Source: CAIRDP01 sp037138335
Lineage (GTDB): Bacteria; Bacteroidota; Bacteroidia; Bacteroidales; FEN-979
Direction: 5' to 3'
DNA length: 64,000 nt
NCBI GenBank assembly: GCA_037138335.1
Contig: JBAXIO010000010.1
Coordinates: 1-64,000, forward strand
Shown here: piece by piece, positions 43,683 through 52,817 of the stretch
Layout: every line of letters starts with the position of its first letter
Position numbering within the stretch: position 1 is the first letter of the stretch
Program-made: the position numbers and the translations under genes
Notes under the pieces: generated by a model
Databases searched by the model: none
Told to the model about the DNA's origin: nothing
What the model saw: the letters and a program-made list of their open reading frames with translations, nothing else

Positions 43683-45284
43683 ATGAAAGGGATATTTACT
43701 TCGCTTTTCTTCCTGCTTCTCAGCTTATATGGCTCCAGCGGCAACCGGGTCCAGATCTCGTCGCCTTTCCCACTTACAGCTTCGGCCAGGCTCATATCAT
43801 CAAACATCGACCATACGGTTATTCAACCGGCTCCTGGCAGCGATACCCTCCTTGCAATTGCTCAGCAGAAGGATACCACGGTCACTGCCGGGGCCGGTCA
43901 TAAAACCGAAGATGTATACAAATGGCCGGCCGATTCGCTGGTCTCAGCGAAACTTCATAAGTGGCAGGACTGGAAATTCGGGGTGCTGATCCATTGGGGC
44001 ATCTACAGCGAATGGGGAGTGGTTGAAAGCTGGAGCCTTTGCCCGGAAGACGAGGGCTGGTGCCAGAGACGCGGGCCCTATTCGGCCGACTGGTATACGT
44101 ATAAGACCGCTTACGAGAACATCCGCAAAACATTCAACCCGGTGAAGTTCAATCCTTCAAACTGGGCAAAAGCCATGCATGATGCCGGCATGCAATATGT
44201 TGTGTTCACCACCAAGCACCATGACGGCTTCTGCATGTTTGATACCAAATACACCGATTACCGTATCACCGATCCCGCATCGGCCTTCTCAAAGAACCCG
44301 CTCAGCAACGTGGTCAAAGAGGTGTTTGCAGCCTTCCGGCAGCAGGGAATGGGGATTGGCGCTTACTTCAGCAAGCCCGACTGGCATTGCCCCGATTACT
44401 GGTGGCCTTACTTTCCCGTGTTCGACCGTAACGTGAACTATGACCCTGCAAAGTATCCTGAACGCTGGAAATCCTACCAGAAGTTCACTTTCAACCAGCT
44501 TGATGAGATCACCAGGGAATATGGCAAGATCGATATCCTTTGGCTGGATGGCGGATGGGTAAGGCCGGCCGGTTCCCTCGATGAGGAAACCCAGCCATGG
44601 CTCGGGAAACGGCAGTGGACACAGGATGTTGACATACCTTCCATTGCAAGAATGGCACGTAAGAACCAGCCGGGGATCCTCATCGTAGACCGCACGGTAC
44701 ACGGGGAATTCGAGAACTACCAGACCCCCGAACAGCAGATCCCTGAGACCATCCCGGCCTATCCATGGGAAAGCTGCATAACGCTGGGCGACTCCTGGTA
44801 CAGCACAGGCCCGGGGGAACATTACAAATCAACGAACTGGGTCATCCATACACTGATACAGATTGTAGCCAAAGGCGGGAATTTCCTTCTGGGCATAGGT
44901 CCGGATAAAACAGGTGAACTCATGCCCACGGTATATGAGAGGTTGAAGGAAATAGGCGTGTGGACGAAATTGAACGGAGAAGCTGTTTACAACAGCCGTC
45001 CGCTTGCCCCATACCAGGTTGACAACATTTGCTACACCCAAAGCAAGGATGGCAAAACAAGGTATATGTTTTACCTGGTAAAGGAAAATGATCCCCTTCC
45101 CTCCTCAGTTGAGCTGCCCTCCGGGTTCGCCGGGAAAGCGCATGAAATAAGGGTACCCGGTCATCCGCAGTCATTAAAGATCCAAACGAAACAGGGAAGG
45201 AAGATGGTAATGCTTCCAAAATCACTCCTGGAGAAAATGTCAGCTACACCTGCGATCGTGTTCAGTATTAAAACTTCTGATTAA
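43683..45284 (+). CDS. Alpha-L-fucosidase, GH29
   Basis: 533 aa. A signal peptide-like N terminus (MKGIFTSLFFLLLSLYGSSG) is followed by a GH29 barrel: KFGVLIHWGIYSEWGVVESW, VVFTTKHHDGFCMFD, IDILWLDGGW with the expected nucleophile Asp289, and the later NFLLGIGPDKTGELMP strand. A C-terminal beta domain completes it. It removes terminal alpha-L-fucose from glycans or glycosides, probably in the periplasm. The acid/base residue is variable in GH29 and was not assigned. The GH31 gene starts 5 bp after the stop, forming a tight operon for degrading a fucose-containing glycan. Confidence 0.92.
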   Translation: MKGIFTSLFFLLLSLYGSSGNRVQISSPFPLTASARLISSNIDHTVIQPAPGSDTLLAIAQQKDTTVTAGAGHKTEDVYKWPADSLVSAKLHKWQDWKFGVLIHWGIYSEWGVVESWSLCPEDEGWCQRRGPYSADWYTYKTAYENIRKTFNPVKFNPSNWAKAMHDAGMQYVVFTTKHHDGFCMFDTKYTDYRITDPASAFSKNPLSNVVKEVFAAFRQQGMGIGAYFSKPDWHCPDYWWPYFPVFDRNVNYDPAKYPERWKSYQKFTFNQLDEITREYGKIDILWLDGGWVRPAGSLDEETQPWLGKRQWTQDVDIPSIARMARKNQPGILIVDRTVHGEFENYQTPEQQIPETIPAYPWESCITLGDSWYSTGPGEHYKSTNWVIHTLIQIVAKGGNFLLGIGPDKTGELMPTVYERLKEIGVWTKLNGEAVYNSRPLAPYQVDNICYTQSKDGKTRYMFYLVKENDPLPSSVELPSGFAGKAHEIRVPGHPQSLKIQTKQGRKMVMLPKSLLEKMSATPAIVFSIKTSD

Positions 45285-45289
45285 ATACT

Positions 45290-48200
45290 ATGAAAAAAAT
45301 TGCTTTACTCGCAGCCTGCCTGTGCTTTGCCGTCTTGCAAACCCCGGCTCAGAAAAACAGCACGGTTTCAGGGAAAATTTTCTGGAAAGAAGATTTTTCA
45401 TCAGGGAAAATACCCGAAGGATGGATCAGCAAAGCCGTCAACGACAGCAACGTGGTATGGGAATGCACCAACCAGCCATTCCCGGGATCCTATGGGCGTG
45501 ATCAGCAGACTCCTCCGATTGCTTCAAAAAGCGGGGGCTTTCATATGCAGTTTTCACCTGCGGTAAGGGTCGACAGGCTATACCGGAAGTGGGAAAAGAA
45601 AGGGATCTGGCCTGATGCGTATTTTCAGACTACGGCTATCGACTGTTCAGGAAAAACATCAGTGGTACTTACGTTCATGCAAAACTTCATGTGGAACGAC
45701 TGGGGAAAAGTGAGGGCCGACGGAGGATTATTTGTAGGTGTATCAAACAACGGCGCCGACTGGAAGGAATATGAAGTGCGGCAGGGGATAGCATCTGAAG
45801 CCGATTGCCCCAATCCCATGGCGGTGGAATTGAACATCACCCAGACCGCTGCCATGCAGAAGACGGTCTACCTGAGGTTTTACTGGAAAGGGATCTATGC
45901 ATGGTACTGGATGGTGGATGACATTCAGCTTGCCGAAGCCCTGCCGGCCGACCTGCTGGCATCATCGCTCGCTTCCCATAAACAAACCGGCAATACGTTT
46001 TCAACCGCTGACGTGTTCAGGTTTAAGGTTGTAAACCTTGGTTCGGCCCCGGTTAAAAAACCCTTTGATTGCTGGCTTAAGACCGATAACCGGGAACCGG
46101 TAAAGGTCAATGTGCCGTTCAGTGAGAAACATGAACTGGGTATCATCGATACGGTTCTGGTTGAATTTCCCCCTGCCGACCTTACCGATTACGGCATTCA
46201 CAGGATCAGGTTTTATACCTCCCTGCCCGAAGATGCACGAAAGGAAAATGACACCCTGTCAATGGAGTTGTATTCCCGGGCTTACCAGCTTGGCAATGTT
46301 ACAGGGTTCACCTGGTCGGGGGAGATTTTCACTTTTGAATGCAATCATGCCCGTGTGCAGGTCCGATTCTGCAGGGATGATATCTTCCGGATACAGATGG
46401 CTTACGACGGCATATTTACAAACCCGGCAGGGAACGATATTGTGATCCATCCGCCTTCAGGAAATGTGAAAGTGCAATTTTTGGAAAAAGAAGGGTATTA
46501 CCTGATGACCACATCGGCAGTGGCTCTTCGTGCCTATGCCAAACCCCTGAGGTTCGCCATGTATAAACCCGATAACAAGACCCTCATTTGGGAAGAGATC
46601 GGCGGGCTGACCTATGGAAAGGAAACAGTGCAGTACCTGAGCAGGGGTAAAAACGAATATTTTTACGGGGGCGGAATGCAGAACGGCAGGTTTTCTCACA
46701 GGGACAAAACGATTTTGCTTCGTATCGACTGGAACTGGGAGGAAGGCGGAGCGCCCAATCCTTCTCCTTTTTACATGAGCACGAAAGGTTACGGGGCCTT
46801 ACGGAATACCTATGCGCCCGGGGAGTATGCGTTTACCGACACTTTGAAGTTGTCGCATTCCGAAGCCCGTTTTGATTGTTATTATTTTGCGGGCGGATCA
46901 CTTAAGGAAATCCTTAATGCCTATACCGATATTTCAGGCAAGCCGTTTCTTCCGCCGCGGTGGGCGCTGGGCATGGGCGATGCGAACTGCTATAACCGGG
47001 GGGCAAAAAAAGGCCACAACATAAGCGGTCATAACGGTACCACCCCTGATGTTATTTCTTTGATTGCCGACCAGTATATTGCCAATGACATGCCCCGGGG
47101 CTGGATACTGCCCAACGACGGTTATGGCTGCGGTTATACCAAACTCGATTCGGTGATTGTGGAATTGCGTAAGAGAGGTTTTCACACCGGACTGTGGACC
47201 GAGAACGGGGTTGAAAAGATCGCCCGGGAAGTGGGCCAGTACGGGAGCCGCTTATGCAAACTGGATGTGGCCTGGGTTGGCGAGGGGTATAAGTTTGCCA
47301 TTGACGGATGCCGTTCAGCTTATGAAGGGATAGAGAACAACAGCGATGCCCGCGGTTTTGTGTGGTCGGTATGCGGCTGGGCAGGCACCCAGCGTAATTC
47401 GGTGGTATGGACCGGCGACCAGAAAGGAAGCTGGGATTACATCCGCTGGCATATCCCAACCGTTACCGGCTCCGGGCTTTCGGCTCAAAACTGCGCCACC
47501 GGCGACGTTGACGGCATCTTTGCCGGGAGTGACAAGACCTTCACACGCGACCTGCAATGGAAATGCTTTACCCCGGTGTTCATGTCCATGTCGGGCTGGG
47601 CTCCTAAAGATAAGCAGCCTTATATCTATGGCGAACCCTATACCTCTGTCAACCGCAAATACCTCCGCCTGAAACTCCGGCTTACACCCTATATGTACAG
47701 CCTCTGCTATGAAGCCAGTGAAACAGGAGTTCCTGCCGTGCGTGCCCTGGTCCTCGAGTATCCTGAAGACCCCGTTGCCCTGGGTACAGCAACCCGCTAC
47801 CAGTTCCTGCTGGGAAAAAATTTCCTGGTGGCCCCGGTGTACCGGGATGAAGAAAAGCGCGACAGCATATACCTGCCCAGGGGCAAATGGTTCGATTACT
47901 GGGACGGCAAGGTTTATGAAGGAAAAACCTGGTTAAACGCATATCCGGCCCCCCTCGGTAAATTGCCCCTTTTCGTGAGGGCGGGTTCCATCATTCCCAT
48001 GTACCCTCAGATGAATTACGACAACGAACGTCCGGCCGACACTCTTACGCTCGATGTCTATCCAGGACAGGGTGCTGAATTCACCATGTTCGAAGACGAA
48101 GGTTCCAACCGGGAATACAGGGAAGGGAAGTTTGCGCTTACCCGTCTCTCGGCCTCATGCGATGCTTCAAACAGGGTCACTGAAATTAATGTCGGCCCTG

Positions 48201-48442
48201 CAAAAGGGGATTACAAAGGGAAGCTGCAGTCCAGGGCTTATGTTATTGCGGTTCACAGTTCTGATGTTCCCAAACAGGTGCTGATCCCTGGCATTAAAAT
48301 CCGGGAATGCAAATCAGCCGAAGTTTATAATAAAACTTCAAAGGGCTGGTACTTCCGTGAATCCGGGGAAAACGGGGTAATCTGCATTAAAACACCTGTA
48401 ATGACAACCGGCAGGGATCTGAAGATTAGCCTGAAGTACTGA
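45290..48442 (+). CDS. GH31 glycoside hydrolase with N-terminal beta domains
   Basis: 1050 aa. A signal peptide (MKKIALLAACLCFAVLQTPA) is followed by a choice-of-anchor/MAM-like beta domain (about 28-215; KIPEGWISKA...), a CARDB-like segment (about 225-325), a GH31 N-terminal beta domain (about 335-570) and the catalytic barrel. KLDVAWVGEG holds the probable nucleophile Asp659, and WTGDQKGSWDYIRW the probable acid/base Asp710. GH31 includes alpha-glucosidases, alpha-xylosidases and alpha-galactosidases; the exact sugar is not settled by sequence alone. Two extra N-terminal beta modules before GH31 are unusual and may bind substrate or attach to the surface. Confidence 0.9.
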   Translation: MKKIALLAACLCFAVLQTPAQKNSTVSGKIFWKEDFSSGKIPEGWISKAVNDSNVVWECTNQPFPGSYGRDQQTPPIASKSGGFHMQFSPAVRVDRLYRKWEKKGIWPDAYFQTTAIDCSGKTSVVLTFMQNFMWNDWGKVRADGGLFVGVSNNGADWKEYEVRQGIASEADCPNPMAVELNITQTAAMQKTVYLRFYWKGIYAWYWMVDDIQLAEALPADLLASSLASHKQTGNTFSTADVFRFKVVNLGSAPVKKPFDCWLKTDNREPVKVNVPFSEKHELGIIDTVLVEFPPADLTDYGIHRIRFYTSLPEDARKENDTLSMELYSRAYQLGNVTGFTWSGEIFTFECNHARVQVRFCRDDIFRIQMAYDGIFTNPAGNDIVIHPPSGNVKVQFLEKEGYYLMTTSAVALRAYAKPLRFAMYKPDNKTLIWEEIGGLTYGKETVQYLSRGKNEYFYGGGMQNGRFSHRDKTILLRIDWNWEEGGAPNPSPFYMSTKGYGALRNTYAPGEYAFTDTLKLSHSEARFDCYYFAGGSLKEILNAYTDISGKPFLPPRWALGMGDANCYNRGAKKGHNISGHNGTTPDVISLIADQYIANDMPRGWILPNDGYGCGYTKLDSVIVELRKRGFHTGLWTENGVEKIAREVGQYGSRLCKLDVAWVGEGYKFAIDGCRSAYEGIENNSDARGFVWSVCGWAGTQRNSVVWTGDQKGSWDYIRWHIPTVTGSGLSAQNCATGDVDGIFAGSDKTFTRDLQWKCFTPVFMSMSGWAPKDKQPYIYGEPYTSVNRKYLRLKLRLTPYMYSLCYEASETGVPAVRALVLEYPEDPVALGTATRYQFLLGKNFLVAPVYRDEEKRDSIYLPRGKWFDYWDGKVYEGKTWLNAYPAPLGKLPLFVRAGSIIPMYPQMNYDNERPADTLTLDVYPGQGAEFTMFEDEGSNREYREGKFALTRLSASCDASNRVTEINVGPAKGDYKGKLQSRAYVIAVHSSDVPKQVLIPGIKIRECKSAEVYNKTSKGWYFRESGENGVICIKTPVMTTGRDLKISLKY

Positions 48443-48455
48443 TTACGAAATCAAT

Positions 48456-48463
48456 TACCTTTG
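48456..48463 (+). promoter_or_regulatory. -7 element for the HsmA-like gene
   Basis: TACCTTTG, an exact TAnnTTTG match 23 nt before the ATG at 48487. No standard -33 TTG was seen. Confidence 0.4.
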
Positions 48464-48486
48464 CCTTCCTTTATCACCCTTAAGGC

Positions 48487-48873
48487 ATGAATAAATTTTC
48501 TCTCTTCGGCATTATTATCGTTCAGATCGCCCTGGTCTGTTATTCCATTTCAATAATCACCGAACAGAGGAAAAGACTGGTCTCCGGCCTGGTGCTTTCA
48601 TTCCTGACCACTGGTGTGGTATTTGACATCATTGCCACAACCTTTATGATACTGGGCTCAAGCCGGGGGTTATTTACACTTCATGGAATACTCGGTTATT
48701 CATCCCTTCTGGGCATGTTCACCGATGCAATTGTTATATGGCGTTTTTACAGGGCCAATCCCCCGGGCACGGCAGTATCGCGCCTTGTCCACTTGTTCTC
48801 AAGGTTTGCCTATATCTGGTGGATTGCCGCATATATTACAGGCGCATTGCTGGTAGCACTGCGGCATGCGTGA
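48487..48873 (+). CDS. HsmA-like (TIGR03987) membrane protein
   Basis: 128 aa with four transmembrane segments (about 5-25, 36-58, 66-88, 102-124). The motifs GVVFDIIATTFMILGSS and LHGILGYSSLLGMFTDA match the HsmA/TIGR03987 family of small membrane proteins; the biochemical role is unknown. It follows the GH31 gene by 44 bp but has its own -7 element. Confidence 0.75.
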   Translation: MNKFSLFGIIIVQIALVCYSISIITEQRKRLVSGLVLSFLTTGVVFDIIATTFMILGSSRGLFTLHGILGYSSLLGMFTDAIVIWRFYRANPPGTAVSRLVHLFSRFAYIWWIAAYITGALLVALRHA

Positions 48874-48983
48874 TTGAAGGAAAAGCCGGCCTGTTGTTTT
48901 GCCTGGTCTTCCACCCCGAAAGTAAAATTCTAAGAGCGTATGGTAATGTTGATCAACTTAAAAATTTCAATATCTGAACTGTC

Positions 48984-49814
48984 ATGAAAAAGAAAATATA
49001 TAAAGTCACCGTTTTAAGAATTCTCCAAATCCTTGTCATTATGCTTTCCATAAACTCAACAGCTTATTCAAAAACAAAAGCTTCAGCCATTAAAGAAGAA
49101 ACCGTCACCTATAAAACCGATGGTGTTACTTGTATAGGGTTTATTGCCTGGGATGAAAACATTAAAGGGAAACGGCCGGTTGTTCTCGTTGTTCACGAAT
49201 GGTGGGGGCTGAACGATTACACGAAAATGCGGACAAGAAAACTGGCAGAGCTTGGCTACTTTGCTATGGCTGTCGACATGTTCGGCAACGGGAGAATTGC
49301 GGCTGATCCAAAGGAAGCACAGGAATGTACCAGGCTTTTCTACAATAATCCGCAATTGTCAAAAAGCAGGCTGGACGCCGCAATTAATAAAATTAAAGAA
49401 TTTCCCCGGGCTGACCCCGATAATATAGCTGCAATCGGGTATTGTTTCGGAGGGTCAGTTGTGCTTAACTCGGCAAAACAGGGTGCCGGCCTCAAGGGTG
49501 TCGTAAGTTTTCATGGCGGTCTCGGAGGCGCACCGGTCATCAAATCCTTATTGAAAGCCAAAGTACTCGTATGCCATGGAGGAAGTGACAAGTCTGTTTC
49601 ACGGCACGATGTTGATGCATTCAGGCATCAGATGGATTCCATTGGTGCTGATTATGCCTTTAAAGTATATCCAAATGCGACTCATGCCTTTAGCAATCCT
49701 GATGCTACCATGCTGGGGAAAAAATTCAATCTTCCTATTGAATACAATGCAACAGCCGATCATGATTCCTGGAATGACATGAAAGAGTTTTTACAAGGAC
49801 TGTTCAGGAAATAA
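48984..49814 (+). CDS. Dienelactone hydrolase family protein, exported
   Basis: 276 aa. An N-terminal signal sequence (about residues 1-29) precedes a DLH fold: VLVVHEWWGLNDY (oxyanion side), the Cys nucleophile in GYCFGGSVV, Asp in HGGSDKSVS and His in YPNATHAFSNP. Classical dienelactone hydrolase opens the lactone of chlorocatechol degradation, but exported homologues in Bacteroidota act on unknown esters or lactones; no catabolic genes adjoin. Confidence 0.85.
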   Translation: MKKKIYKVTVLRILQILVIMLSINSTAYSKTKASAIKEETVTYKTDGVTCIGFIAWDENIKGKRPVVLVVHEWWGLNDYTKMRTRKLAELGYFAMAVDMFGNGRIAADPKEAQECTRLFYNNPQLSKSRLDAAINKIKEFPRADPDNIAAIGYCFGGSVVLNSAKQGAGLKGVVSFHGGLGGAPVIKSLLKAKVLVCHGGSDKSVSRHDVDAFRHQMDSIGADYAFKVYPNATHAFSNPDATMLGKKFNLPIEYNATADHDSWNDMKEFLQGLFRK

Positions 49815-49822
49815 AGAGAATT

Positions 49823-49853
49823 ACGGGAATACCCGTCGTAACGTTTACTTACG
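49823..49853. repeat. Two tandem short hairpins between convergent genes
   Basis: ACGGG-AATA-CCCGT (49823-49836) is followed directly by CGTAA-CGTTTAC-TTACG (49837-49853), between the convergent DLH and OsmC genes. Both are perfect 5-bp stems but lack a T-tract, so a normal intrinsic terminator is not supported. Confidence 0.4.
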
Positions 49854-49895
49854 ATGGCAGCGGCGGCAATATGAATGATGTTGTTATATCATACC

Positions 49896-50330
49896 TTAAG
49901 TCAGCTTTGCATCAAGCGTGATCTCCACAGCCTTCAGTGCCTGGGAAACCGGGCAGTTGATCTTTGCAGAATTCGCAAATTCAAGGAATTTATCTACGCT
50001 TATGCCAGGTACATCACCGGTCAGATTAAGCTGGATTTTATTTATTTCGAAATGATCGGTCACGAATTCAATGTTAACAGCAGCATCCACCTTCAGTTCA
50101 GTGGGGATATAACCTGCAGCGGTAAGGGCAAAGCTCAATGCCATTGCATAACAGCCTGCATGGGCGGCGGCAATCAGCTCCTCGGGGTTGGTCCCGGCTA
50201 TACCGTCTTCGTTTTTAAACCTTGTGTTGAATGAATAGGGAGTATTATTAAGAACTCCGCTTGTCGATTGAAGGACTCCTTTGCCCTCCATGCCGTTTCC
50301 CTGCCAGATGGCGGTTGATCTGCGTTTCAT
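49896..50330 (-). CDS. OsmC/Ohr family organic hydroperoxide reductase
   Basis: 144 aa. The two redox Cys are in AAHAGCYAMALSFAL and NCPVSQALKAV. The TNPEELIAAAHAGC loop and NTRFKNEDGIAGTNP strand are typical of OsmC (rather than Ohr). It reduces organic hydroperoxides in the cytosol using lipoyl or thiol donors. It converges on the DLH gene and is divergent from the pirin gene. Confidence 0.9.
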   Translation of the reverse strand: MKRRSTAIWQGNGMEGKGVLQSTSGVLNNTPYSFNTRFKNEDGIAGTNPEELIAAAHAGCYAMALSFALTAAGYIPTELKVDAAVNIEFVTDHFEINKIQLNLTGDVPGISVDKFLEFANSAKINCPVSQALKAVEITLDAKLT

Positions 50331-50359
50331 ATTCTTTGGTTTTAAGAAATATTTTGGGT

Positions 50360-50367
50360 TAATTTTG
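50360..50367 (+). promoter_or_regulatory. -7 element for the pirin gene
   Basis: TAATTTTG, an exact TAnnTTTG match, 43 nt before the ATG at 50411. The -33 is unclear, and other T-rich candidates lie close by. Confidence 0.3.
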
Positions 50368-50410
50368 TTTTGTTGTTAACCGGGTTTATTAATGTAAAAG
50401 TACGATAATC

Positions 50411-51259
50411 ATGGATACATACAGAAAAGTTGAAAGGATAATGCACGGGCAGGCGACCTCCGACGGAGCCGGTGTTAAACTGACGAGGATCTTCGGGTTT
50501 TATGAAGAAGGCTTGTTTGACCCTTTCCTATTGCTGGATTTTTTCGGATCTGACAACCCTGATGACTTCATGGCAGGGTTCCCCTGGCATCCTCACAGGG
50601 GAATAGAGACTGTGACCTATATGCTTGACGGAAGGGTCGAACATGGCGACAGTATGGGCAACAGAGGCGTGATAGGGAAAGGCGATATCCAGTGGATGAC
50701 CGCAGGGCGGGGGATCATCCACCAGGAGATGCCGAAATATGACGGCGGCCGTATGCATGGGTTTCAGCTTTGGGTCAACCTGCCATCTTCACATAAAATG
50801 ATTGCCCCGCGGTACCAGGATATCCCGGCCGGGAAAATACCCTTGGTGATACTGGAGAACCAGGTCAGCGTGAAGGTAATTGCAGGGACGTTCAATGGTG
50901 TAAAAGGACCTGTTGAGAATATCATTGCCGGGCCGGTGTATCTCGATGTGGAGATGCCTGCAAATACTGAGTTCATTATACTGGTCAATCAGGAACATAC
51001 TGCTTTTTCCTATGTTTTTGAAGGCGAAGCCGGATTTAACCCGGAAGGAAATGAAACCATAAAATCAGGAGCGGGAGCCCTGTTTGGAAACGGGTCTGAG
51101 ATCCTGGCAAAGACAGGCAAAGCGGGAGCCCGTTTTATCCTTATTTCGGGGATGCCGATCAGGGAACCTGTCGCCTGGCGCGGTCCCATCGTCATGAACT
51201 CCGATGAAGAGCTAGCCACTGCCTTCAGGGAATACAGGGAAGGTACATTCATCCAATAA
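50411..51259 (+). CDS. Pirin family protein
   Basis: 282 aa. The bicupin fold has the N-terminal metal site PWHPHRGIETVTYMLDGRVE followed by HGDSMGNRGVIGKGDIQWMT and the GIIHQEMP strand, giving the His/His/His/Glu ligands of pirins. Many bacterial pirins have quercetinase activity or bind redox metals; the role here is unknown. It is divergent from OsmC, which may hint at a shared stress response (inference). Confidence 0.9.
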   Translation: MDTYRKVERIMHGQATSDGAGVKLTRIFGFYEEGLFDPFLLLDFFGSDNPDDFMAGFPWHPHRGIETVTYMLDGRVEHGDSMGNRGVIGKGDIQWMTAGRGIIHQEMPKYDGGRMHGFQLWVNLPSSHKMIAPRYQDIPAGKIPLVILENQVSVKVIAGTFNGVKGPVENIIAGPVYLDVEMPANTEFIILVNQEHTAFSYVFEGEAGFNPEGNETIKSGAGALFGNGSEILAKTGKAGARFILISGMPIREPVAWRGPIVMNSDEELATAFREYREGTFIQ

Positions 51260-51278
51260 AAACGGTCTGCAAAAACGG

Positions 51279-52760
51279 CTACTGCGACTGTTGGTTATAT
51301 GACTCCTTTGCCATAACAAGGATATGCCAGTATGGCGGGATGTATCCGTTCTTTATAATGAACTGCTTTATTTTTTCTTCCGTCTTAATACGTATCTGTG
51401 CATGAAGATCTTCAAATGCCTTATTCTTGAGCCCCTGTGTGGCGCTCATGCCTTCGGGGACAGGGCCTTCCTTGTGCATAAGGTTTAAAAGAACCGAATA
51501 TCCTTTGACCAGCCTTGCAAACGGCAGCATCCACTTATTGATACGTATTTCCTGCCCATTATCAGTATTTTCCAATATAACATCCATCACGGCATTATAA
51601 ACGTGGTCTTTGAGCAAGGTTTGCGGATCCCTCCATTCGGCTACGACTGAAAGTTGAGGATCATACTCCAGATCGGAAGGCATCATGGTGACAAAATTTT
51701 CCACCCCGAATTCATTCAGTAAATTCACAATCTGCGGTGAAGAGATGGTTGAGATGGCCTGCCAGAGATGGATCCCATAATGTTCGTATGCGCGGGAACC
51801 AACTTCCGAACAAAACATTGCAGCAGTATCGTTCAGGTCCATTTTAAAATCGTAAGGAATATGTTTGCTGAGCGCTTTATGGTACATGTATTCAGCTGCC
51901 TTCTGGGGGATCCCCGGGTCGCTGATGAGAAGCGGCAGGTCGGCCCTGGGCCTCATCACCATGAACCGCAGTTTCTTATCGGTAATATATTGTTTGACTG
52001 AGGAAATGGCGACTCCTCTTTCTATATGGGCCTCGACCAGGTAAGGTACATGCGTTTTATCATCCACATAGATCAGGGCAACATGGGAGAAATTCCCCGG
52101 GTAATCGTTCCCCCTTGATATCAGCGCTGAAACAACCGCACCTCCCCTTGATACAAGGAGGTCGCCGCTGTGAACTCTAATTCCGAAAATTTCCGCCTCA
52201 GGTGTTGCAGAAGGTTCATCACTTATGAACATGGCAGGGTTGAAGGCCATGCCCGGCGATTGCAGCAGCACTTCCTCAAGAGCAGCCCTCATACCATAAA
52301 GCAGCTTGTAAATTGTATTCCTTGCCACAACCGAATTCATATCCCAGTGTTGCGATTGCAGTTTTATATTCTTCCGCACCCTGTTATAATAACTGATGAA
52401 CCAATCGTTCTGATCTTTCCCGGCCGCGACAGCAGGGGCCATTGAAAAGAAATTATACAATAAGCCGTCATATACAGGATCATCAGGAGGCAGTAGGTTT
52501 GTTTCTGATCTTCCTGCCAGGGATTCAGCTTTATCTTTCAGTTTAATCAGGAGGGTATTTCTTAACTGCGGATCTGTAGATTTTTCCTGTAGGAACATCT
52601 TTTCAAGGCCATTCCAGAGATCATCCTTATTCCAGATAAAGGGTTTGTTCCCCGCCTTACTGACCGGTCCGGAAGGATGGCCAGCGGGAATCATCAAAAG
52701 CAGATATCCGGCGATAAGAACTGGGAAGACAGCCAGGATTACCTTTCTTGTTCTTTTCAT
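51279..52760 (-). CDS. YiiX/permuted papain-like cysteine hydrolase
   Basis: 493 aa. An N-terminal transmembrane or signal segment (residues 7-25) is followed by a helical region and a permuted NlpC/P60-like domain (about 195-330): VHSGDLLVSRGG, FSHVALIYVDD with the His, LVEAHIERGVAIS, and MFCSEVGSRAYEHYGI with the Cys. YiiX-like enzymes are thought to be amidases or peptidases of lipid-linked or cell-wall peptides. The C-terminal 140 residues are helical and unassigned. Confidence 0.75.
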   Translation of the reverse strand: MKRTRKVILAVFPVLIAGYLLLMIPAGHPSGPVSKAGNKPFIWNKDDLWNGLEKMFLQEKSTDPQLRNTLLIKLKDKAESLAGRSETNLLPPDDPVYDGLLYNFFSMAPAVAAGKDQNDWFISYYNRVRKNIKLQSQHWDMNSVVARNTIYKLLYGMRAALEEVLLQSPGMAFNPAMFISDEPSATPEAEIFGIRVHSGDLLVSRGGAVVSALISRGNDYPGNFSHVALIYVDDKTHVPYLVEAHIERGVAISSVKQYITDKKLRFMVMRPRADLPLLISDPGIPQKAAEYMYHKALSKHIPYDFKMDLNDTAAMFCSEVGSRAYEHYGIHLWQAISTISSPQIVNLLNEFGVENFVTMMPSDLEYDPQLSVVAEWRDPQTLLKDHVYNAVMDVILENTDNGQEIRINKWMLPFARLVKGYSVLLNLMHKEGPVPEGMSATQGLKNKAFEDLHAQIRIKTEEKIKQFIIKNGYIPPYWHILVMAKESYNQQSQ

Positions 52761-52817
52761 TGAAGGCTCCTCTTTTTGATATGGGGGTATACTCCCTCTT
52801 ACTGAACAACTTTAACC

